Shown in pieces: positions 44,114 to 53,640 of a stretch of 64,000 nucleotides of DNA (its first letter is position 1; every line of letters starts with the position of its first letter). This DNA is from Bacillus sp. ISL-41 (GTDB lineage Bacteria; Bacillota; Bacilli; Bacillales; Cytobacillaceae), in assembly GCF_018613235.1 (NCBI RefSeq), contig NZ_JAGGQP010000044.1, positions 1 through 64,000 on the forward strand. The letters are read 5' to 3'. Position numbers and translations under genes: made by a program. The notes under the pieces were generated by a model. That model had not been told where the DNA came from. It did no database searches and saw only the letters and a list, made by a program, of their open reading frames with translations.

Positions 44114-44836
44114 CTACTTCAGGTTACCATCTATCGCTTTCCAGAACTCTTTCGCCACTATTTTATAGCCTTCCTCGCTAAGATGTATATCAGCTGGATT
44201 AGGAAGGTATTCTTGATAACGTTTTGCGATTATTTTCTCAGTTGGAACAAAAGTGTCACCGTTATCTTCGGAAGCTTTCTCAATCGTTTGGTTCAAATTC
44301 TCCAGCAATGGCATCAAGGATGCTTGCTGCTCCTCCGGCATGTGTTGGAATGGGTTGTAATACCCCATTACATAGACATCGACATTTGGGTTTAATTCAT
44401 CTATTGTTTTTAAAATTTGGTTTAAATTGTTCTGCACTCCTACCAAGGCTGCCTGGATTTTCACAAGATCGTTCGATCCCAGCTCCCTCAAAAGATCATT
44501 TGCCCCAATGTCCATCACGATGAATTCTGCATCTTCTATGGATTGTATGACATCTGTGTTTGTCAGCACATCTTTTAATAACTGACTGGAAACATATCCT
44601 GAGACACCATGTTTATTTAAATCCCCTTTGTATTGAGATTGTTCAAACCTTGCTTTTAAATAATCCCCATATCCCGAACCAATTTCACGATATGGAGTCT
44701 GTCCTGCAGCCAAAGAATCACCTAGTACTGTTAAATCTGCCACTTTCTTTTCCGGCTTTGCAAATGCTCCACCAGGTAAGCCTAATAACAATGTCCCCGT
44801 CAGCAATACACTGGCAAACTTCTTTGTAAGAATCAT
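44114..44836 (-). CDS. Secreted SGNH/GDSL hydrolase
   Basis: The 240-aa product has a signal peptide (ending GAFA) and the SGNH blocks: VLGDSLAAG (catalytic Ser), IGANDLL (Asn) and DIHLSEEGY (Asp and His). It is an esterase or lipase acting outside the cell; substrate is unknown. GGAGGGG precedes ATG 44836, which is preferred to the in-frame start at 44851. Confidence 0.9.
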   Translation of the reverse strand: MILTKKFASVLLTGTLLLGLPGGAFAKPEKKVADLTVLGDSLAAGQTPYREIGSGYGDYLKARFEQSQYKGDLNKHGVSGYVSSQLLKDVLTNTDVIQSIEDAEFIVMDIGANDLLRELGSNDLVKIQAALVGVQNNLNQILKTIDELNPNVDVYVMGYYNPFQHMPEEQQASLMPLLENLNQTIEKASEDNGDTFVPTEKIIAKRYQEYLPNPADIHLSEEGYKIVAKEFWKAIDGNLK

Positions 44837-45084
44837 AGTATTCCCCTCCAACTGTTCTTAATAAAGCACAATTTTATTTTATCAGAGAGAAACAATAACA
44901 GATAGAATATTTAGTTAATTAAATCTTCTGCTCAATAGTAGCAATTACCGAATTTCTTTTTCATACAATTAGGAATGTAGAAAAGCGTCTCAAGTCTTTA
45001 AAGCTTTTAGAAAAAGAAACTGATGGTATTACTACCACCAAGATATTCCTAATTACAACAGACCATTTTGTGTTTGAAAAATGA

Positions 45085-45109
45085 GAAACCTTTAGTGTTT
45101 ATTACCGTC
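45085..45109 (+). promoter_or_regulatory. Candidate ECF-type promoter before the lipoprotein gene
   Basis: GAAAC (45085-45089) is 16 bases from CGTC (45106-45109), matching the sigma-M/sigma-W style GAAAC-N16-CGTC pattern of envelope-stress genes. It lies about 27 bp before the start codon. Apart from this, the 44837-45135 spacer shows no feature. Confidence 0.4.
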
Positions 45110-45135
45110 TAATTTATTTAGAAAGGGTGATGACA

Positions 45136-45648
45136 TTGAAAACCACCATACTGCCACTTCTATTCGCTTTATTTTCATCACTATTATGGTTATATGGCTG
45201 CAGCAATGATCCTATAAATAATCAACAATACTACGACATGGTCGCCAACGAAAAATCCTTGCCTGAAAACATGCATGAACTGGCATTTAAACGAGAAGAA
45301 ACACCTCACTATCAATATCTAGTAAGGATGGCAGATAACCAATCAGATTTTGAGGATTTTTGGATGTTATATGAATTAATAAGGCAGGCACCTGAAACTC
45401 ACTTTAAGGAGAAAAATGTTTTCTTTATAGGACTCCACGAATCTGGAAGTTGCCCATCCGAGATTGAAAAGGTCGAACCAGACTCTGAAATTATGAAAAT
45501 AACAATTGCCACCCCAGACGGCAATTGCACTGATGACGCCACACCAAGAACATTTGTAATCCAAATTGATAAAGCAGAATCCAAAAATTTAGAGAGCGTC
45601 ATTATCGTAGAAGGTGGTACCGAAACAACCGTGCCACTGGAAAAATAG
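45136..45648 (+). CDS. Hypothetical lipoprotein, 170 aa
   Basis: TTG 45136 is chosen because AAAGGGTG ends 6 bases upstream; ATG 45130 is also possible. The signal peptide ends in a lipobox LYGC. The mature protein has EDFWMLYELIRQAPETHF and two Cys (GSCPSEIE and GNCTDD) that might form a disulphide. No named family is recognised, although small Bacillus lipoproteins of this kind are common. A candidate ECF promoter precedes it. Confidence 0.75.
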   Translation: MKTTILPLLFALFSSLLWLYGCSNDPINNQQYYDMVANEKSLPENMHELAFKREETPHYQYLVRMADNQSDFEDFWMLYELIRQAPETHFKEKNVFFIGLHESGSCPSEIEKVEPDSEIMKITIATPDGNCTDDATPRTFVIQIDKAESKNLESVIIVEGGTETTVPLEK

Positions 45649-45726
45649 CAATTCCTGGGTAGTGGACAAAGCTTTACTACCCTTCACGAAGTATGTAGTT
45701 GTATTTATTTTTCAGGGGGTTAAAAT

Positions 45727-46662
45727 GTGAGAGCAGAAAAACATACAGGAAAGAAAAAGAGAAAATGGCTGCGAATTACTGGTATTGTTTTCTTTTTACT
45801 GATGATTGCTATAGGGGCGTACATCTATAATGTGTACTCTTCCCTCACAGATGCAGTGGAGACAATGCACCAGCCGATTAACAGGGATCAATCCAGTAAG
45901 AGGGATCAGAAAGTCACTATTGAAAATAAGGAGCCTTTTTCTGTTCTGATGCTGGGAGTAGACGAGCGCCCGGGCGATAAAGGCCGGTCAGATACAATGA
46001 TTGTACTGACTGTAAACCCGGAACTCAATTCGACAAAAATGTTAAGCATTCCCCGTGATACAAGAACAGAAATTATCGGAAAAGGATTTGAGGACAAAAT
46101 CAATCACGCCTATGCATTTGGCGGAGTGGAAATGTCCATCGACACAGTAGAAGAATTCCTCGATATCCCGATAGATTACTATATTCAGGTGAATATGGAA
46201 GGCTTTGAAGACATTGTAAATGCCGTGGGTGGAGTCGATGTTCACAATAATTTGGCTTTCTCCGCCGGCGGACACAACTACCCTGAAGGCGAAATCACGC
46301 TTGACGGAAAGGAAGCTCTATCCTACGTCAGAATGAGAAAGCAAGATCCAAATAATGATTTCGGCCGCCAGCAAAGGCAAAGAGAAGTCATTCAAGGTGT
46401 TATTAGAAAAGGTGCCAGCTTCAGTTCACTCACAAGATTTGATGATATTTTTGAAGCCCTAGGAAAGAACGTCAAAACAAACATGACATTCGAAGAAATG
46501 ACAGATATCCAACAACATTATAAAAATGCAGGCAAAGACATGCAGCAGCTGCAATTAAACGGAACAGGAACAAAGATTGATAAAATCTACTATCTTATTG
46601 TAGAGGAAGAAGAGAGACAAAGAGTTCAAAGTGAGCTGAAGGATCATTTGGGACTTAAATAA
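45727..46662 (+). CDS. LytR-CpsA-Psr (LCP) family protein, second copy
   Basis: The 311-aa product has a basic N-terminus, one membrane helix (about 15-36) and the LCP domain with LMLGVDERPGDKGRSDTM, MLSIPRDTRTEI and INHAYAFGG. It attaches glycopolymers to peptidoglycan like its close paralogue at 16099. The two proteins align over their whole length without gaps of note, so they arose by duplication. The GTG has CAGGGGG upstream. A terminator follows. Confidence 0.92.
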   Translation: MRAEKHTGKKKRKWLRITGIVFFLLMIAIGAYIYNVYSSLTDAVETMHQPINRDQSSKRDQKVTIENKEPFSVLMLGVDERPGDKGRSDTMIVLTVNPELNSTKMLSIPRDTRTEIIGKGFEDKINHAYAFGGVEMSIDTVEEFLDIPIDYYIQVNMEGFEDIVNAVGGVDVHNNLAFSAGGHNYPEGEITLDGKEALSYVRMRKQDPNNDFGRQQRQREVIQGVIRKGASFSSLTRFDDIFEALGKNVKTNMTFEEMTDIQQHYKNAGKDMQQLQLNGTGTKIDKIYYLIVEEEERQRVQSELKDHLGLK

Positions 46663-46667
46663 GTTCT

Positions 46668-46699
46668 AAAGGAACGGAAACGCACGGAACCGTTCCTTT
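46668..46699 (+). terminator. Hairpin after the second LCP gene
   Basis: AAAGGAACGG pairs with CCGTTCCTTT over a 12-base loop, ending in TTTGTTG. The stem resembles the GGGACGG repeat family and may be a remnant of it reused as a terminator. Confidence 0.6.
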
Positions 46700-46765
46700 G
46701 TTGTATCAAAGATATCCATCCTACTTCACTTTTAACTAATCCGCCGCAGAATCCTTCAATAATGA

Positions 46766-46794
46766 AAGAGAGAGGAGCTCTGCTCCCCTCTCTT
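46766..46794 (-). terminator. Weak terminator of the LplABC-like operon
   Basis: On the minus strand AAGAGAGGGGAGC pairs with GCTCCTCTCTCTT with one mismatch, followed only by TTCATT. It is 120 bp beyond the binding-protein stop. Confidence 0.4.
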
Positions 46795-46915
46795 CAAAAC
46801 AATATCGCCATTCAGAGATTTTTATCTAAATTAGATAGAATTATCTATCCAAGAAGTCCTTAACCCAGTCATTATTAGCGGGTCTCGATATCTCCTATAT
46901 CCTTTTTATCCTTAT

Positions 46916-48517
46916 TTATTTCCACTGCACATCTTCGTAGCCTTTGTCTTTTATTCCTTGGTTTGTTTCCTTGATGATGGCTGCTCCTCCACGTTGGAGG
47001 TATTCGTCGACTAGTTTATCCCAGTCAGAGACAGGCCTTTGGCCAGCGATCATTTTAGCTTGTTCATTCATAAGGAACTGCATCAGGTCTGTTCCCTTTT
47101 CCTGGTCTGTTTGTGAAATGACTCCATTAACAGGGTTGATAAACATCTCATTTGATTCGAACATATCTTGTAAGGAATTCACCAAGTCTTTCATTTCTGC
47201 TAACTTATAATCATCTGCATAGCGAATTTTTGCATCAGATGGTACATGTTCCCTGTTATCTAAGAAATAGGTAGATGGAGCAAGACCGTCGGAGGAGAAG
47301 TTTGGCACACGGACTGGCTGGTCTCCTTCCATGTTATAGCCTGTTCCTTCTTTACCCCACATCCAGTCGAAATCCTGTTTTTGTGGATTCCTTTCTTCTC
47401 TCGGGAAGAATGTCTTCCCTACATCCACGATTTCAAGTGCTCTGTAGATTTTTCCTTCATCATCGGCAAGCTTGGCATTAAGTGCCATGATTCCTGAATT
47501 TCCTGATCCCATTGTAAAGCCTTGAGACCCATCAGGAGCTTTGAACGGAGGAAGCGCCACAAATTTTGCATCTGGATGGATGGCTAATAAACCAGACATA
47601 TAATCTTCACTCATCCCGGACACACCGCCGACAAAGATCCCAGCTTTGCCCGAGTAGAATTCATTATTCGTATCTGCCCAATTCAGCACCGCGAAATCCT
47701 TCGTCATCGCTCCCTCTTTATAAAGGTTGGCGAAGAATTGGATCAAGTCCTTGCGTCCCTCGGAAATCATGCCCGGGATATAATCGCCGTCTTCATTCTT
47801 ATGGTACCAGGCACCGAAATCCCAGTAAGCACCCATATTGAAGTTCGGGTTGATATTTTCTCCTATTGCAAGGCCGTAAGTATCATTTTTACCGTTTTTA
47901 TCTGGGTCATTTTTTGTAAAAGCAACCGCGACATCTTCCAGCTCCTCATAGCTAGTAGGAACCTCAAGCCCTAAGTTGTCCAGCCAGTCTTTACGGATGA
48001 TTGGCACGAGCGGATATTCATTTGAATAACGCGGGATACCATAAATCTTGCCATTTACTTTAAAAGCATCGTAAACATGATCTGGTATTTTTGAAAGTGT
48101 TGGGTAATGTTTCAGGTAATCATCTAATGGCAAGAATGCGCCTTCCTTGGCCCACTGATAAAATCTTGTATCATTTGCCTGGAATCCAACAAGATCAGGC
48201 ATACTTCCTGAAGCAACAATAGCGGAAGATTTTTCTGCATAATCACCCTGCGGAATGATTTCAGGCTTGAAGTTTACATTAAATTTCTCATTAATCATAT
48301 CCAAACCAGGGCTTTTTGCTGGCGGTGGATCACCGAAGCGGAATGTCATCCCAGAAATGTCATACTTTTTGCTGTGGTCAAACGGATCGACGACACTATC
48401 TTTTTCATCCTTATCCTTCTTATCGGTATCGCCCTTTGTTTCTTCCGATGTACAGCCAATTAACGACAAGCTAAGTGAAAGACTCAAAAAACTGACTAAA
48501 AGATTTTTTCTCCTCAA
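46916..48517 (-). CDS. LplA/YtcQ-type solute-binding lipoprotein
   Basis: The 533-aa product is a large CUT1 binding protein, with lipobox LIGC (C22), an acidic Lys/Asp linker and family motifs such as PDLVGFQANDTRFYQWAKEG and VPIIRKDWLDNLGLEVPTS. It binds an oligosaccharide at the outer membrane face. The start is TTG with GGAGGGG upstream. It is last in the operon after the two permeases. The ligand is probably the product of the lyase locus upstream. Confidence 0.92.
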   Translation of the reverse strand: MRRKNLLVSFLSLSLSLSLIGCTSEETKGDTDKKDKDEKDSVVDPFDHSKKYDISGMTFRFGDPPPAKSPGLDMINEKFNVNFKPEIIPQGDYAEKSSAIVASGSMPDLVGFQANDTRFYQWAKEGAFLPLDDYLKHYPTLSKIPDHVYDAFKVNGKIYGIPRYSNEYPLVPIIRKDWLDNLGLEVPTSYEELEDVAVAFTKNDPDKNGKNDTYGLAIGENINPNFNMGAYWDFGAWYHKNEDGDYIPGMISEGRKDLIQFFANLYKEGAMTKDFAVLNWADTNNEFYSGKAGIFVGGVSGMSEDYMSGLLAIHPDAKFVALPPFKAPDGSQGFTMGSGNSGIMALNAKLADDEGKIYRALEIVDVGKTFFPREERNPQKQDFDWMWGKEGTGYNMEGDQPVRVPNFSSDGLAPSTYFLDNREHVPSDAKIRYADDYKLAEMKDLVNSLQDMFESNEMFINPVNGVISQTDQEKGTDLMQFLMNEQAKMIAGQRPVSDWDKLVDEYLQRGGAAIIKETNQGIKDKGYEDVQWK

Positions 48518-48582
48518 ATTAACCCCTCCAGCTTCTATTTTATATTCAAATCAACACTTCCGAAGGCACGCATCCAAATTCA

Positions 48583-49455
48583 TCAGCCTTTTACAGAACC
48601 CAGCATCACTCCTTTAGCAAAGTGTTTTTGCAGAAATGGATAAACAATTAATATTGGAATGGTCGCTAAAAGGATAGCTGCCATTTGTACCGTTTCTGGT
48701 GGAGGTAATGACTCCATCATTTCGTGGGCGCCGAGTGCGGCGTTTGGTTCATTCACAATGACAATCTGTCTTAAGATGACCTGGATCGGCCATTTTGCAG
48801 GATCATTCAAGTAAAGAATGCCTGTAAAATAACTGTTCCAGTGGCCGACCGCATAAAAGAGCCCGAATGCGGCCAGCGCTGGTTTTGATAATGGTAAAAT
48901 CACTTTCGTAAAAATCTGAATATCGTTGGCACCATCAATGATGGCCGCTTCCTTGAGTTCTTCCGGTATCCCCAAAAAGAACTGCCTCATGATAATTAAA
49001 TTAAATGGGCTGATGGCAACAGGAATGATTAAAGCCCACCATGTATTAAGCAAGCCTGTAGCTTTTACAATCATATAGGTTGGGATCATCCCGGCTGAGA
49101 ATAGCATCGTAAAAAGTACAAGGAAAAGTATCGCTCGCTGCCCGTAAACTCCCCTCGTCAATCCGTAAGCCATAGTCGAAGTGAACACCAGGTTGACGAA
49201 CGTCCCGACCACCGTGATGTAAATCGTGACGAAGATTGACCGGATGAATTGGTCAGATCCGAGGATGAAGGTGTAAGCATCGGTTACCCAGTCCTTTGGC
49301 CATAAAAGTAGATCATTTTCTAGAAAGTCGCTGAGACTTGAAAATGAAACAGCGAAGATATAAAAGAATGGGAAGATCATTGTTGCAGATATGATTACTA
49401 GCAAAATAATATTTACGCCATCAAAAGCTTTCTCTCCGGCTGAAGTTTTATACAT
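48583..49455 (-). CDS. LplC/YtcP-type sugar permease
   Basis: The 290-aa product has six membrane helices and the EAA loop EELKEAAIIDGANDIQIFTK. It pairs with the permease at 49477. AGGAGGGG precedes the ATG, 21 bases after the preceding stop. Confidence 0.93.
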   Translation of the reverse strand: MYKTSAGEKAFDGVNIILLVIISATMIFPFFYIFAVSFSSLSDFLENDLLLWPKDWVTDAYTFILGSDQFIRSIFVTIYITVVGTFVNLVFTSTMAYGLTRGVYGQRAILFLVLFTMLFSAGMIPTYMIVKATGLLNTWWALIIPVAISPFNLIIMRQFFLGIPEELKEAAIIDGANDIQIFTKVILPLSKPALAAFGLFYAVGHWNSYFTGILYLNDPAKWPIQVILRQIVIVNEPNAALGAHEMMESLPPPETVQMAAILLATIPILIVYPFLQKHFAKGVMLGSVKG

Positions 49456-49476
49456 GACTATCCCCTCCTATGCACG

Positions 49477-50454
49477 TTAATATAGACCCTCTTCTCCAAA
49501 GCGTTTCGCCAACCGGTTCGCCATCACGACCAGTATAAGGCCGATTACTCCTTTGAATAATCCGACAGCGGTCGCAAAGCTGTAGTTTGCTTGCTGGATC
49601 CCTTTAAAATAAACGAAGGTATCGAGGACGTTTCCGGACTCCATATTGAATGGATTGAGCATCAGGAAGATTTGTTCAAAACCGCTGTCCATAACATTCC
49701 CTAGACGCAGAATCAGCATGATGATGATCGTGCTCTTGAGAGCAGGCAGCGTAATGTGCCAGATCTGCCTCCACCGATTCGCCCCATCCATCACTGCCGC
49801 TTCATATAAATGCGGGCTTATGCCTGATAGCGCTGCCAAAAAAATGATCGTTCCCCAGCCAGATTCCTTCCAGATAATTTGGAGCACAATCAACGGTTTA
49901 AACCATGCTGGATCTGTTAAGAAAGGCAAAGCATTCATTCCAAGAACATTAACGATAAAGCTATTGATCAAACCTTCACTCCTTAAAAAGATGACCGTAA
50001 TACCTACTACAACAACCCATGATAAGAAATGGGGCATGTAAACAACTGATTGTAAAAAACGTTTAAGCAGCTGACTGCGCAACTCGTTCAGCATCAATGC
50101 AAGTGCGATGGAGATTGGAAACGCAAAGATAATTTGCAGCATCGATATTTGCAGCGTATTCCAGATGACCCTTACAACCTCTTTATCCTCAAATATCAAT
50201 TGGAAATACTTAAGCCCTACCCATGGGCTGTCGGCAAAGCCCCGAAATGGACTATAATCCTTAAAAGCTAGTAAAAGTCCAGCCATGGGAATATAGCGAT
50301 AGATCAAGAAAAACAAAACACCTGGCAAGAGAAGCAGGATTAAATATCGGTCACGCCATAGTTTCTTTTTAAATTTACTCCAGCTTGTATCGGGTTTTAT
50401 TTTATTGTGAAGGTCCGGGGAAGATTCATATTCAGGATTGTGCTTGACTTCCAA
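49477..50454 (-). CDS. LplB/YteP-type sugar permease
   Basis: The 325-aa product has a cytoplasmic N-terminus and six membrane helices with the EAA loop LYEAAVMDGANRWRQIWHI. It is the first gene of the transporter operon. TTG 50454 has GGGGAG upstream. The ACATGTAT operator at 50509-50527 lies just before it. No ATPase is encoded nearby. Confidence 0.93.
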   Translation of the reverse strand: MEVKHNPEYESSPDLHNKIKPDTSWSKFKKKLWRDRYLILLLLPGVLFFLIYRYIPMAGLLLAFKDYSPFRGFADSPWVGLKYFQLIFEDKEVVRVIWNTLQISMLQIIFAFPISIALALMLNELRSQLLKRFLQSVVYMPHFLSWVVVVGITVIFLRSEGLINSFIVNVLGMNALPFLTDPAWFKPLIVLQIIWKESGWGTIIFLAALSGISPHLYEAAVMDGANRWRQIWHITLPALKSTIIIMLILRLGNVMDSGFEQIFLMLNPFNMESGNVLDTFVYFKGIQQANYSFATAVGLFKGVIGLILVVMANRLAKRFGEEGLY

Positions 50455-50508
50455 TAACTAGCTCCCCTTTCTCGTATGTATTTTCTGCAAGAGCATCTTG
50501 TAACTAAT

Positions 50509-50527
50509 ACATGTATATGACATGTAT
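50509..50527. promoter_or_regulatory. ACATGTAT-N3-ACATGTAT operator before the transporter operon
   Basis: Two ACATGTAT units are separated by three bases (ATG). Only those three bases differ from the site at 61227-61245. Both lie immediately before the first gene of a transcription unit. The GntR-type regulator encoded at 53641-55065 is the obvious candidate to bind them. Confidence 0.6.
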
Positions 50528-50584
50528 TTATAAAGTAACAATAATACAAATTTTAAGAAAATTCAATATTTATTTTCAAATCTT

Positions 50585-51211
50585 TTATTCCTGTGCTTTT
50601 TGATCCAGGAGCTCAAACAGCCTTAAAGAGAGACTCATTAATGGCAGAGCAATTAAACTCCCACCAAAAAAAGGTAAAAGGCCTGGAATTTTGATCATCA
50701 AATAGTATGGGAAATAAAACCCCAGGGCCATGAGTACAGAATATATAGGGTTCGAAAGTGCAATTAATATCGAGTTCTTGATATATTGGAGCATCCGCAA
50801 ATCATATTGGACATAGACAGGAAAAGCAAATAGCAGGGCTGCAAGATAGAACACGCCAAGGATAAAAAAGAAGAACGAAAAAAGAGTGCCCCATAAATAC
50901 GGAATGCCGCGGAAAAACAGAAGGTCTACATACAGAATCACCCCGATGATGAGCCAGACATAGCCATAAAGGTTGGCTTTTAGAAACTCACGCTTATACT
51001 CCTCTTTAAAATGAAGGTACAAAGGCAGCTCCACATCCCCATTTTGCCTCCATTTCCTGATGACAGCAAACATGGCAACAGTTGAGGGAAAAACACCTGC
51101 AAGAACAGCGCCAAACAATATTCCACCAAGCCAGAGCAAATTCAAGAAAGCCAGTTTCATAGCCCAGTTTCCATATCGGTAGAGACCACCCTTCCATCCT
51201 GTTAAGTCCAT
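50585..51211 (-). CDS. YesL/DUF624 membrane protein, second copy
   Basis: The 208-aa product has about five membrane helices and DUF624 features (WLGGILFGAVLAGVFPSTVA, PFFGGSLIALPL). AAAGGGTG precedes the ATG. It ends the lyase operon and lies before the transporter operon. Like the copy at 30955, it accompanies a CUT1 transporter; its role is unknown. Confidence 0.88.
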   Translation of the reverse strand: MDLTGWKGGLYRYGNWAMKLAFLNLLWLGGILFGAVLAGVFPSTVAMFAVIRKWRQNGDVELPLYLHFKEEYKREFLKANLYGYVWLIIGVILYVDLLFFRGIPYLWGTLFSFFFFILGVFYLAALLFAFPVYVQYDLRMLQYIKNSILIALSNPIYSVLMALGFYFPYYLMIKIPGLLPFFGGSLIALPLMSLSLRLFELLDQKAQE

Positions 51212-51292
51212 CGGTGTGTCACCCTTTCAAAAAATAACCAGATGTGTAAATAATCTGACTATTCTCATCTTACAATAGCTTCTTTCTTTTTA

Positions 51293-53602
51293 CTAGACTG
51301 CCTGGAAAAATAACTCCAATTCATAGATACCCTGTGACAAATCAATCTCTAGAACACCTTTTTCCGCATCCCAGAGTACCTGATTCTCTTTTGGAGAATT
51401 ACCGTTAAGCAAGATACAGTGAGGGTTAGCCGCTAGAATATATACTTTCCCATTCTGAAGCTGTTCTATTTTTACTTTTGCAGATTCTTCGTATAAAAAG
51501 CCAGACACACATATGTTTTCACTAGAATGTATGAGGACAGTTTCATTCATAATTAATTCTTTGCCATTCACGATTGCGAATTTAATAGGCGTTTTCTCAT
51601 TATGAGCAAGCGAAACCCATCCTTGTTCTGCTTTTATCTTTATTTGATTGTCTTTACTAGATTGATAAACAGCTGTTTTCTCCTCATTAACTAGCAGATA
51701 ATCCGTTATCCCCAAGTCTGGGTCTGTTACCTTCAGATCAAAAAGCGGACCCGAACGGGATAATTCATAGCTTAGTTCATTCTTGTTTTCTGATCCACAT
51801 GGCCTAATTAAGGTAATGAGATTCTGAAACTTATCACTCTCTTTGAGCCTAACCTGCAGACAAGCCCCATACTGCTCTGCTCCTGGATATTTGGTAACCA
51901 CCTTTTTTGCATCAGAAGGATAACAAACAGAAATCTCTGCTGCAGCTTTCTCACCAGTAAAGCGAATCGTGTTTCGGTTCGATTGATCTCCAGGTCCCAG
52001 AATCTCTCCCTCCGCATGGATGCTGACAGGTGTATGGAACAGGAAGGAAAGCTCGCTCTCATGCATCGATTTTTCCACTTTATCGAACATCACAAAATAA
52101 CGCTGATCAATGTGAATGATTTGCCGTTCCCAGCCAATTATCTCCGAACCATAAGCAGCGCTTGCGTCCCCAATAATGTAAGAAAATCTTTCTGAAGTAT
52201 ACCAATCTACCAATCTGCTTCGGCCCCTGTGCATTTGCCCTAAGCCATCGACAAGCATACTATTATGCCCCACAGTACCGAGCGTGAATTCCCTTCTTGG
52301 TCCCTCAACATAATCCTGATAGCCAGGATTCGTAATAAGCCATTCTCCCGCAGCATGTAGAACAAAATTATTCTGATCGAAATGGTTATGATCTTTTGCA
52401 GATTCACTGGAATTAAAAGCAAGCAGATGATCCGCTCTCTGCCAGCCACTTCTTAGGGACGCCCAGCCGATAACCGGAAACACCTTCGAGCTTTGCTTGT
52501 AAAATTGTTCAGGTTCCACAGGGGGTGGTATCTTTTTAAAATCCAGCAATAAATCCAGCTTCCTCTCTGGAAATCGATGGATAAACCAACTTGCAACAGG
52601 ATGATTCCGATTCGACGCAAGCACAGCCATACAATACAAAATATCCAGCTTATAAAATGAATCAGAAAAATTAACGAAGCTGGCTTCTGCACCCGTGCCT
52701 AACATATACATAAAAACATCAGGAAGAAAGCTGAAGTAATCATGGTTGATCAGCTCACCCCTTGCAGCAGACCGTTGCAAAATGTCAGACGCCATTAACA
52801 AATGGCGCGCCGCCACATTCAAATATAATAAGCCTTCAATTTCTGGATCTTTCAATCGGTTATCCAAATAAGTGCTGATGTACGCAAATGAATTCTCCAG
52901 GAAAGGCTTGACCCGATCCGTATATACCGGTACTTCCAGTATTGCTAGTGCGCCAACGAACATTGATACTCTCTTGGATGCAATGATATTATGGCTGTCC
53001 TGATTATCGAAATCGATTTCAAGCGGTTGAAGTCCCTTTGAAAAAATAGCTTCTTCAATCGTCTCCTTTTCCCGAGACGATAAAGTGCTGAATATTGCAT
53101 CATATCCAATTGCCACTCCTAACAGGAAATGCGCATTGCTTAAGTTGCCCTCTGCGCCACGATGCGGGAATTCATACCATTTTGAAAAAGAAGATAGAGA
53201 CAGTAAATATTCTCTTATCATTGAAGAGTAACGGATATCCCCTGTCATTCCATAAGAAAAGCTCAGCACCTTAATTCGCTCCTCTATTGCCCTGGAATAC
53301 ATCGTCCAAAACGGATAGTCCACATAGCCAGGCGGGTCCCCTACAGGACCCAGCTCAACAAGCGGTAGCGGGATGTCGAGTACAACATCACAGCTTGGAT
53401 ACGCCACCTTGAACTCCTTCTCAGCGAGGTACTTCTCTGCCTGCAGCTGGACTTGCTCCCAGATATCACCGAAAGTGATAGCACTGGCGGAATCGTGCAT
53501 ACCTATTCTGGATTTGATTTCTGTTATTTCCCGGTCATTGAACAAGATTCTCGGATGAGGCTTTAAGTCTTTAAGAAGCTGGATTGTATCCATTTTAAAC
53601 AC
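51293..53602 (-). CDS. Heparinase II/III-family polysaccharide lyase
   Basis: The product of about 769 aa has an alpha/alpha-toroid N-terminal half with YEFPHRGAEGNLSNAHF and a beta-sandwich heparinase II/III half with SAKDHNHFDQNNFVLHAAGEW and YQDYVEGPRREFT. Such enzymes cut uronic-acid-containing glycans by beta-elimination. There is no signal peptide, so it should work on imported oligosaccharides. GTG 53602 fits the AAAGGA RBS; the frame opens at TTG 53632. The exact substrate (heparin-, alginate- or ulvan-like) cannot be told from sequence. Confidence 0.85.
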   Translation of the reverse strand: MFKMDTIQLLKDLKPHPRILFNDREITEIKSRIGMHDSASAITFGDIWEQVQLQAEKYLAEKEFKVAYPSCDVVLDIPLPLVELGPVGDPPGYVDYPFWTMYSRAIEERIKVLSFSYGMTGDIRYSSMIREYLLSLSSFSKWYEFPHRGAEGNLSNAHFLLGVAIGYDAIFSTLSSREKETIEEAIFSKGLQPLEIDFDNQDSHNIIASKRVSMFVGALAILEVPVYTDRVKPFLENSFAYISTYLDNRLKDPEIEGLLYLNVAARHLLMASDILQRSAARGELINHDYFSFLPDVFMYMLGTGAEASFVNFSDSFYKLDILYCMAVLASNRNHPVASWFIHRFPERKLDLLLDFKKIPPPVEPEQFYKQSSKVFPVIGWASLRSGWQRADHLLAFNSSESAKDHNHFDQNNFVLHAAGEWLITNPGYQDYVEGPRREFTLGTVGHNSMLVDGLGQMHRGRSRLVDWYTSERFSYIIGDASAAYGSEIIGWERQIIHIDQRYFVMFDKVEKSMHESELSFLFHTPVSIHAEGEILGPGDQSNRNTIRFTGEKAAAEISVCYPSDAKKVVTKYPGAEQYGACLQVRLKESDKFQNLITLIRPCGSENKNELSYELSRSGPLFDLKVTDPDLGITDYLLVNEEKTAVYQSSKDNQIKIKAEQGWVSLAHNEKTPIKFAIVNGKELIMNETVLIHSSENICVSGFLYEESAKVKIEQLQNGKVYILAANPHCILLNGNSPKENQVLWDAEKGVLEIDLSQGIYELELFFQAV

Positions 53603-53640
53603 CAAATCCTTTCCGGCTATCGAGCTTATCAAAGCAAATG

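Noticed and set aside
46850-46915. Short minus-strand peptide SRPANNDWVKDFLDR before the transporter terminator
   Set aside because: It reads like a protein tail but has a stop just upstream and no start codon, so at most it is a gene relic.
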